Positions 63,001 to 64,000 of a stretch of 64,000 nucleotides of DNA are shown here, piece by piece. Location of the stretch: NCBI GenBank assembly GCA_944472135.2, contig OX235262.1, positions 83,054,903-83,118,902 on the forward strand. Reading direction: 5' to 3'. Position numbers and translations under genes: made by a program. Each line of letters starts with the position of its first letter. The first letter of the stretch is position 1. The notes under the pieces were generated by a model. It searched no databases, was not told the origin of the DNA, and was given only the letters and a program-made list of their open reading frames with translations. Source of the stretch: Trichobilharzia regenti (taxonomy: Eukaryota > Platyhelminthes > Trematoda > Strigeidida > Schistosomatidae).

Positions 63001-63706
63001 TACAAAGTGTCAACTTGATAAATTTAAGATTACTTCAGCTTAGGGTGGTGGTGTGATACAGAATGATACATATACATATACATAGTCTTTGAACATTCTA
63101 TTTCATGTTGTTTAATGTAAACCGAAATCACACTTTCAGTGATTGGTTAAACTTTATATAAACTATATGTATATATATGTTTTGTTCACGTAATAAATTT
63201 TGATGATATAAGGGTCTCATTTTGAATTGTTATCTTTAAAAGTTCTATAATATTTGCTTTATGTTAGATATATTTCGAGAATAACCGGATAAAAATGTAG
63301 AGGTTAAATTAAAAATTTGAGGCGACAGAGAGATAAAGAAAATGAATTAACTGTCGATTGTGCGGTGTAAATTACAGCCTTAGATTCCACGGAGTAATAC
63401 GACTATTATTATTATTATTATTCCTAACAGAGTATGCCATTTAGAAAAACGTAGTGGTAGAACAAAAAACTGTGCGCTACTGTCATTCAAAGATTCAAAA
63501 TATCTTATGCAATATCAGACTACTTAAACTGATGCTGTGCATAATAAAAGTTTCTTTGAAATTTAACAGATTTAATGCACAAAGACAAAAACTGGTAATA
63601 ATTTTGAAATCGACTATAATTAAAAGCATACAATGATTATTTAAAAGATTTATTAAGATACCTCACACCACTTTCAACTTACGTTCAGAATTTTCCTTTC
63701 CTTTTT
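15922..63706 (-). CDS. Micro-exon gene (MEG-type), 44 recognised micro-exons, partial at both ends
   Basis: Seen: 44 minus-strand segments of 24-57 nt. Each is preceded by AG, most with a clear pyrimidine tract, and followed by GT (gtaagt, gtgagt, gtaggt, gtatgt or gtatg). All lengths are multiples of three and all introns are phase 1. Every junction codon is a sense codon (Pro, Ile, Thr, Ser, Val, Met or Arg) and the joined 617 codons have no stop. The product has an acidic/lysine-rich start, a Thr/Pro-rich part (54/57-nt exons), then basic Pro/Val/Arg/His-rich repeats. Known: schistosome MEGs are built of symmetric short exons and encode secreted, alternatively spliced proteins, mainly of oesophageal gland and tegument. 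Inferred: this is such a gene, secreted and variable. The signal-peptide exon must lie beyond 64000, and the terminal exon lies below 15.9 kb and is unresolved. A few exons may be missed, especially ones with weak splice sites. The MEG family number is not assigned. Confidence 0.88.
17046..17090 (-). CDS. Micro-exon 43, 45 nt (2.2-kb unit 1)
   Basis: Reads PVYPKFAVHRRAER; AG/gtaagt bounded. Last exon of the near-identical array in transcription order. Confidence 0.87.
17797..17844 (-). CDS. Micro-exon 42, 48 nt (2.2-kb unit 1)
   Basis: Reads DIVPVIAVPQRFPQR; AG/gtaagt bounded. The upstream intron carries one base unique to this unit (ggagaattt rather than ggagaagtt on the plus strand). Confidence 0.87.
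18409..18435 (-). CDS. Micro-exon 41, 27 nt (2.2-kb unit 1)
   Basis: Reads GYRHVRQP; AG/gtaggt bounded. Confidence 0.87.
19276..19320 (-). CDS. Micro-exon 40, 45 nt (2.2-kb unit 2)
   Basis: Reads PVYPKFAVHRRAER; AG/gtaagt bounded. Confidence 0.87.
20027..20074 (-). CDS. Micro-exon 39, 48 nt (2.2-kb unit 2)
   Basis: Reads DIVPVIAVPQRFPQR; AG/gtaagt bounded. Confidence 0.87.
20635..20661 (-). CDS. Micro-exon 38, 27 nt (2.2-kb unit 2)
   Basis: Reads GYRHVRQP; AG/gtaggt bounded. Confidence 0.87.
21502..21546 (-). CDS. Micro-exon 37, 45 nt (2.2-kb unit 3)
   Basis: Reads PVYPKFAVHRRAER; AG/gtaagt bounded. Confidence 0.87.
22255..22302 (-). CDS. Micro-exon 36, 48 nt (2.2-kb unit 3)
   Basis: Reads DIVPVIAVPQRFPQR; AG/gtaagt bounded. 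Confidence 0.87.
22863..22889 (-). CDS. Micro-exon 35, 27 nt (2.2-kb unit 3)
   Basis: Reads GYRHVRQP; AG/gtaggt bounded. Confidence 0.87.
23730..23774 (-). CDS. Micro-exon 34, 45 nt (2.2-kb unit 4)
   Basis: Reads PVYPKFAVHRRAER; AG/gtaagt bounded. Confidence 0.87.
24483..24530 (-). CDS. Micro-exon 33, 48 nt (2.2-kb unit 4)
   Basis: Reads DIVPVIAVPQRFPQR; AG/gtaagt bounded. Confidence 0.87.
25091..25117 (-). CDS. Micro-exon 32, 27 nt (2.2-kb unit 4)
   Basis: Reads GYRHVRQP; AG/gtaggt bounded. Confidence 0.87.
25958..26002 (-). CDS. Micro-exon 31, 45 nt (2.2-kb unit 5)
   Basis: Reads PVYPKFAVHRRAER; AG/gtaagt bounded. Confidence 0.87.
26711..26758 (-). CDS. Micro-exon 30, 48 nt (2.2-kb unit 5)
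   Basis: Reads DIVPVIAVPQRFPQR; AG/gtaagt bounded. Confidence 0.87.
27317..27343 (-). CDS. Micro-exon 29, 27 nt (2.2-kb unit 5)
   Basis: Reads GYRHVRQP; AG/gtaggt bounded. The CTGT microsatellite downstream of it in transcription is shorter than in the other units. Confidence 0.87.
28184..28228 (-). CDS. Micro-exon 28, 45 nt (2.2-kb unit 6)
   Basis: Reads PVYPKFAVHRRAER; same splice sites as micro-exon 25. Confidence 0.87.
28937..28984 (-). CDS. Micro-exon 27, 48 nt (2.2-kb unit 6)
   Basis: Reads DIVPVIAVPQRFPQR; same splice sites as micro-exon 24. Confidence 0.87.
29545..29571 (-). CDS. Micro-exon 26, 27 nt (2.2-kb unit 6)
   Basis: Reads GYRHVRQP; same splice sites as micro-exon 23. Confidence 0.87.
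30412..30456 (-). CDS. Micro-exon 25, 45 nt (2.2-kb unit 7)
   Basis: 45 nt, phase 1-1, acceptor tttctgcag, donor gtaagt. It reads PVYPKFAVHRRAER. The three exon types of a unit (45, 27, 48) sum to 120 nt, or 40 codons. Confidence 0.87.
31165..31212 (-). CDS. Micro-exon 24, 48 nt (2.2-kb unit 7)
   Basis: 48 nt, phase 1-1, acceptor tttgacag, donor gtaagt. It reads DIVPVIAVPQRFPQR. Confidence 0.87.
31793..31819 (-). CDS. Micro-exon 23, 27 nt (2.2-kb unit 7)
   Basis: 27 nt, phase 1-1, acceptor ttttttcag, donor gtaggt. It reads GYRHVRQP. First exon of the amplified array in transcription order. Confidence 0.87.
32795..33010 (-). mobile_element. Possible tRNA-like SINE fragment
   Basis: The minus strand reads caagtggtctagtggataaa, an A-box-like stretch, with a GC-richer body. 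Lies between the array edge and micro-exon 22. Confidence 0.35.
33140..33187 (-). CDS. Micro-exon 22, 48 nt type, diverged
   Basis: 48 nt, phase 1-1, acceptor tttcacag, donor gtgagt. It reads HIMPVISFQRYDSQS. The I.PVI...QR..Q core matches the 48-nt type. It is the exon transcribed just before the 2.2-kb array. Confidence 0.83.
33364..33588 (-). mobile_element. SINE with hammerhead remnant
   Basis: Minus strand: tRNA-like part (gagtggtatacgagcttgcc, gggtttgaacccc) followed by helix I gtactg/cagtac, a damaged core and a CTGTC cleavage site, ending at gatcaactcgt. Inverted relative to 34668-34888. Confidence 0.7.
34668..34890 (+). mobile_element. SINE with near-complete hammerhead
   Basis: tRNA-like head (gctgaatggtatacgagctt, gggtttgaacccc), then the hammerhead at 34790-34842: helix I gcactg/cagtac with one mismatch, core ccgatga, helix II, GAAA at 34819-34822, GTC at 34831-34833. 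Among the plus-strand copies its core is closest to the consensus CTGATGA (one change). Confidence 0.72.
35499..35546 (-). CDS. Micro-exon 21, 48 nt type, single copy
   Basis: 48 nt, phase 1-1, acceptor tttgacag, donor gtaagt. It reads DSIPVVAIPQPVIQP, clearly related to DIVPVIAVPQRFPQR of the 2.2-kb units. A GC-richer dispersed repeat begins about 95 bp upstream of it. Confidence 0.86.
35640..36285. repeat. GC-richer dispersed-type repeat with AAGTA tail
   Basis: Markedly more GC-rich than its surroundings, ending aagtaaagtaaagtaag, a short simple-repeat tail as left by non-LTR retrotransposition. I do not recognise the family. The open frame on the minus strand (35782-35543) runs out into micro-exon 21 and is not a separate gene. 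Confidence 0.5.
36290..37455. other. Intron; diverged relative of the 5.6-kb unit
   Basis: From about 36930 it aligns with 43.04-43.6 kb (ttccagtaatccaataacac against ttccagtgacccaatctcg; cacaagagctgtgaatgctc). The plus-strand frame open in the 5.6-kb units is closed here by several stops. Confidence 0.55.
37460..37486 (-). CDS. Micro-exon 20, 27 nt type, single copy
   Basis: 27 nt, phase 1-1, acceptor tttttccag, donor gtatgt. It reads RYGPYPMP, related to TYGPSPKP and, more distantly, to GYRHVRQP. Confidence 0.85.
38539..38583 (-). CDS. Micro-exon 19, 45 nt type, single copy
   Basis: 45 nt, phase 1-1, acceptor tatcacag, donor gtaagt. It reads PATRKFVPRRPVRR, closest to PTTRKFVPRRVMRR of the 5.6-kb units. 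It is followed by 27- and 48-nt exons, so this stretch keeps the complete 45-27-48 order in unamplified form. Confidence 0.86.
38957..39004. repeat. (AT)n microsatellite
   Basis: About 23 uninterrupted TA dinucleotides in the intron between micro-exons 18 and 19. Confidence 0.95.
39946..39990 (-). CDS. Micro-exon 18, 45 nt type, diverged
   Basis: 45 nt, phase 1-1, acceptor atttcag, donor gtatg. It reads PFIPKINIRRNTTE. It is the same length as the 45-nt type and shares the P..PK....RR pattern with PVYPKFAVHRRAER of the 2.2-kb units. Confidence 0.8.
40781..40837 (-). CDS. Micro-exon 17, 57 nt, Thr-rich type
   Basis: 57 nt, phase 1-1, acceptor cttcacag, donor gtgagt. It reads TIVPPTTTTTKTTRRPVP. 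It has the extra Thr codon of micro-exon 5 and the Lys of micro-exon 9. It is the last Thr-rich exon in transcription order. Confidence 0.86.
41763..41816 (-). CDS. Micro-exon 16, 54 nt, Thr-rich type (unit 1)
   Basis: 54 nt, phase 1-1, reads TTVPPTTTTRTTRRPVP, acceptor tcttgacag, donor gtgagt. Confidence 0.87.
42338..42377 (-). pseudogene. Decayed micro-exon (48-nt slot) in 5.6-kb unit 1
   Basis: 40 nt between a good acceptor (atacag) and a perfect donor (gtaagt), in the position where a 48-nt exon follows the 27-nt exon elsewhere. The length is not a multiple of three, and in the incoming phase it meets TGA at the fourth codon. It is best read as a degenerate 48-type exon that is skipped. 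Confidence 0.55.
43584..43610 (-). CDS. Micro-exon 15, 27 nt type (unit 1)
   Basis: 27 nt, phase 1-1, reads TYGPSPKP, acceptor tttttccag, donor gtaggt. The Gly is shared with the diverged copy RYGPYPMP at 37460 and so looks ancestral. Confidence 0.87.
44312..44356 (-). CDS. Micro-exon 14, 45 nt type (unit 1)
   Basis: 45 nt, phase 1-1, reads PTTRKFVPRRVMRR, acceptor tgttacag, donor gtaagt. Confidence 0.87.
45549..45602 (-). CDS. Micro-exon 13, 54 nt, Thr-rich type
   Basis: 54 nt, phase 1-1, reads TTVPPTTTTRTTRRPVP, acceptor tcttgacag, donor gtgagt. Together with its flanks it is closer to the exon at 41763 than to the equivalent slot at 51178. This suggests gene conversion or unequal exchange between the two Thr-rich slots. 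Confidence 0.86.
47393..47446 (-). CDS. Micro-exon 12, 54 nt, Thr-rich type (unit 2)
   Basis: 54 nt, phase 1-1, reads TTVPPTTTTRTTRRPVP, acceptor tcttgacag, donor gtgagt. Confidence 0.87.
47968..48007 (-). pseudogene. Decayed micro-exon in 5.6-kb unit 2
   Basis: Same 40-nt segment as at 42338. Here the acceptor AG has become AC (plus strand gt at 48008-48009), so it cannot be spliced in at that site. The donor gtaagt is intact. Confidence 0.55.
49214..49240 (-). CDS. Micro-exon 11, 27 nt type (unit 2)
   Basis: 27 nt, phase 1-1, reads TYEPSPKP, acceptor tttttccag, donor gtaggt. Identical to unit 3. Confidence 0.87.
49942..49986 (-). CDS. Micro-exon 10, 45 nt type (unit 2)
   Basis: 45 nt, phase 1-1, reads PTTRKFVPRRVMRR, acceptor tgttacag, donor gtaagt. 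Identical to units 1 and 3. Confidence 0.87.
51178..51231 (-). CDS. Micro-exon 9, 54 nt, Thr-rich variant
   Basis: 54 nt, phase 1-1, donor gtgagt. It reads TTVPPTTTTKTTRRPVP, with Lys replacing Arg as in the 57-nt exon at 40781. It occupies the slot held by 45549-45602 in unit 1, so the units are not uniform here. Confidence 0.85.
53034..53087 (-). CDS. Micro-exon 8, 54 nt, Thr-rich type (unit 3)
   Basis: 54 nt, phase 1-1, acceptor tcttgacag, donor gtgagt. It reads TTVPPTTTTRTTRRPVP, identical to 47393-47446, 45549-45602 and 41763-41816. Confidence 0.87.
53609..53648 (-). pseudogene. Decayed micro-exon in 5.6-kb unit 3
   Basis: Identical state to unit 2: acceptor AG changed to AC, donor gtaagt kept, length 40 nt. 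Confidence 0.55.
54855..54881 (-). CDS. Micro-exon 7, 27 nt type (5.6-kb unit 3)
   Basis: 27 nt, phase 1-1, acceptor tttttccag, donor gtaggt. It reads TYEPSPKP. The copy in unit 1 reads TYGPSPKP. Confidence 0.87.
55583..55627 (-). CDS. Micro-exon 6, 45 nt type (5.6-kb unit 3)
   Basis: 45 nt, phase 1-1, acceptor tgttacag, donor gtaagt. It reads PTTRKFVPRRVMRR. It is identical to the copies at 49942-49986 and 44312-44356. It ends in T, the only exon type for which a direct join to a GA-starting exon would create a stop. Confidence 0.87.
56272..56328 (-). CDS. Micro-exon 5, 57 nt, Thr-rich type
   Basis: 57 nt, phase 1-1, acceptor cttcacag, donor gtgagt. It reads TTVPPTTTTTRTTRRSVP, one extra Thr codon (ACT) compared with the 54-nt exons. 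It shares that extra codon with the exon at 40781-40837. Confidence 0.85.
57037..57266 (-). mobile_element. tRNA-SINE with well-preserved head and LINE-like tail
   Basis: The minus-strand head, gcgtcggtggtatagcgg to ggccggcgc at about 57194-57265, can pair as a 7-bp acceptor stem and has the B-box ggttcgattcc. The anticodon arm does not fold normally, so it is not a tRNA gene. The 3' tail tgaagccctatgttccac is the one found at RTE LINE ends in this window. Confidence 0.72.
58351..58404 (-). CDS. Micro-exon 4, 54 nt, Thr-rich type
   Basis: 54 nt, phase 1-1, acceptor tcttgacag, donor gtgagt. It reads TTVPPTTTTRTTRRPVP. It is the most upstream copy of the 54/57-nt exon type and differs from the tandem copies only at its last bases (TTCCCA against TTCCGA). 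The flanking intron is only moderately similar to the 5.6-kb units. Confidence 0.85.
59255..59500 (+). repeat. Dispersed repeat with degenerate CCTAA head, copy 1
   Basis: Begins with irregular CCTAA-like repeats (cctaatcataagcctaatac), then a body sharing tatcgacccactgc, aagtacttaaaacc and ggctaatctttaggttg-type blocks with 62735-62990. Confidence 0.6.
59757..59804 (-). CDS. Micro-exon 3, 48 nt, Thr/Pro
   Basis: 48 nt, phase 1-1, acceptor ggttctag, donor gtgagt. It reads REPTQKPTTTRASVR. The KPTTTR core resembles the PTTTTR core of the following 54-nt exons, so it may be a distant relative of them. Confidence 0.8.
60318..60622 (+). mobile_element. SINE, diverged copy with inverted ends
   Basis: gatcacggattaatatcagt at the left and aactgacactaattcgtgatc at the right are inverted. 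Between them are a tRNA-like part and a degraded hammerhead (tgctgagtcagtaagtagga, GTC before cagtac). Confidence 0.5.
60763..60985 (-). mobile_element. tRNA-SINE (57-kb family), diverged
   Basis: Matches 57037-57266 throughout: ttcccggtggaacatagggc tail, gatggggtttctagcctcgt body and a decayed tRNA-like head ending at gcgttggtggcaca. Confidence 0.65.
61154..61186 (-). CDS. Micro-exon 2, 33 nt, acidic
   Basis: 33 nt, phase 1-1, acceptor tttacag, donor gtaagt. It reads DSEEDVKIVK, an acidic-to-basic stretch unlike the later repeats. It lies just below the RTE LINE remnant at 61.49-62.61 kb, which therefore sits in the intron between exons 1 and 2. Confidence 0.75.
61490..62610 (-). mobile_element. 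RTE-type LINE, 5'-truncated
   Basis: The minus strand reads GVSTGVRQGCFLSPMIF, then LEDLDFADDLCLMSHT with the FADD catalytic motif (about 62368-62357), FTYLGSIVSTTGSWNG, and KRKWRWIRHSLKRSLGDIV, in three broken frames. It ends with a tgaatccctatgttccacta tail and (AAT)n. The endonuclease domain and upstream RT motifs are absent. Intronic, in the intron between micro-exons 1 and 2, same strand as the MEG. Confidence 0.88.
62735..62990 (+). repeat. Dispersed repeat with degenerate CCTAA head, copy 2
   Basis: Head cctaaccctaagcctaataa followed by cctagaccttaatcctaatt, then the same body as copy 1, ending ggctaatctttaggttgacc. An 87-codon open frame here is chance. Confidence 0.6.
63683..63706 (-). 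CDS. Micro-exon 1 of those seen, 24 nt
   Basis: 24 nt, phase 1-1, donor gtaagt. It reads KGKENSE after the split first codon. The acceptor (attcattaag) has a poor pyrimidine tract, so the 5' edge is less certain than for the other exons. The outgoing C joins CG of the next exon to give Pro. This is the first exon in the window. No ATG or hydrophobic leader is visible in the remaining 290 bases upstream. Confidence 0.55.
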
Positions 63707-63914
63707 CTTAATGAATGGATTAGAAATATAATTTTACGTTAGATAGTTTAATTTGGAGAATATACAAGTAATTGCATAAATAAAATACTGAAGAAAACAA
63801 CATTACTAAGAAAGAGTCGAGTATGATTTGAATTATTAGTTGGAGGAAATATTTAGAAGAGTTGGGTTCAACTGTGGTAGTGTACTCTCAGTTAACATTT
63901 TACATAAGAACAAC

Positions 63915-64000
63915 AACCTTTAATACATGTGTAAAACTTAGGCACTGTGATTGTAAGTAATTTCATATTAGTTTGTATATTAGCTGTATCACACAGTGAG
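63915..64000 (+). mobile_element. Penelope-like element end, cut by window edge
   Basis: gtaaaacttaggcactgtga to cacacagtgag matches 4838-4915, the left (inverted) end of the Penelope-like copy, so a second copy probably continues beyond the window. Confidence 0.6.

Overview
The window looks like nuclear DNA of a schistosome (Schistosoma or a close blood-fluke relative). Three observations support this. It is AT-rich and almost free of long open reading frames. It carries degenerate RTE-type LINEs, Penelope-like retroelements with a GIY-YIG-type C-terminus, and tRNA-derived SINEs, some containing hammerhead-ribozyme remnants as in the schistosome Sm-alpha family. Above all, it contains a textbook micro-exon gene (MEG), a gene architecture known from schistosomes. 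The species and MEG number cannot be fixed from sequence alone, so no gene symbol is given.

The main content is one minus-strand micro-exon gene running from about 63.7 kb down to at least 15.9 kb. I located 44 micro-exons of 24-57 nt. Each is bounded by AG and GT, each has a length divisible by three, and each lies between phase-1 introns (two bases finish the incoming codon, one base starts the outgoing one). Joined in order they give 1851 nt (617 codons) without a stop, so coding sequence is under 4% of the span. The signal-peptide exon is probably beyond 64000. The 3'-terminal exon is not resolved.

Regions on the minus strand, in order of transcription: (1) 63.7-59.7 kb, three unique 5' micro-exons; (2) 58.4-40.8 kb, a Thr/Pro-rich part built from 54/57-, 45- and 27-nt exons and amplified as a ~5.63-5.64 kb tandem duplication (two full units and one partial); (3) 40.0-33.1 kb, diverged single copies of the 45-, 27- and 48-nt exon types; (4) 32.5-16.6 kb, seven near-identical 2.2-kb tandem units, each carrying one 27-, one 48- and one 45-nt exon, which together add 40 residues per unit; (5) 15.96-15.92 kb, a last diverged exon. 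All three exon types recur in several degrees of divergence, so the gene appears to have grown by repeated duplication of a 45-27-48 cassette.

The region 1-15.9 kb and the introns are mobile-element debris: RTE 3' ends (3.27, 10.7, 61.5 kb), Penelope-like fragments (4.8-6.06, 7.5-8.58, and the window end), several tRNA-SINE families, and a dispersed repeat headed by degenerate CCTAA repeats (59.3, 62.7 kb). The many short open frames inside the tandem repeats on either strand are by-products of repetition rather than genes.
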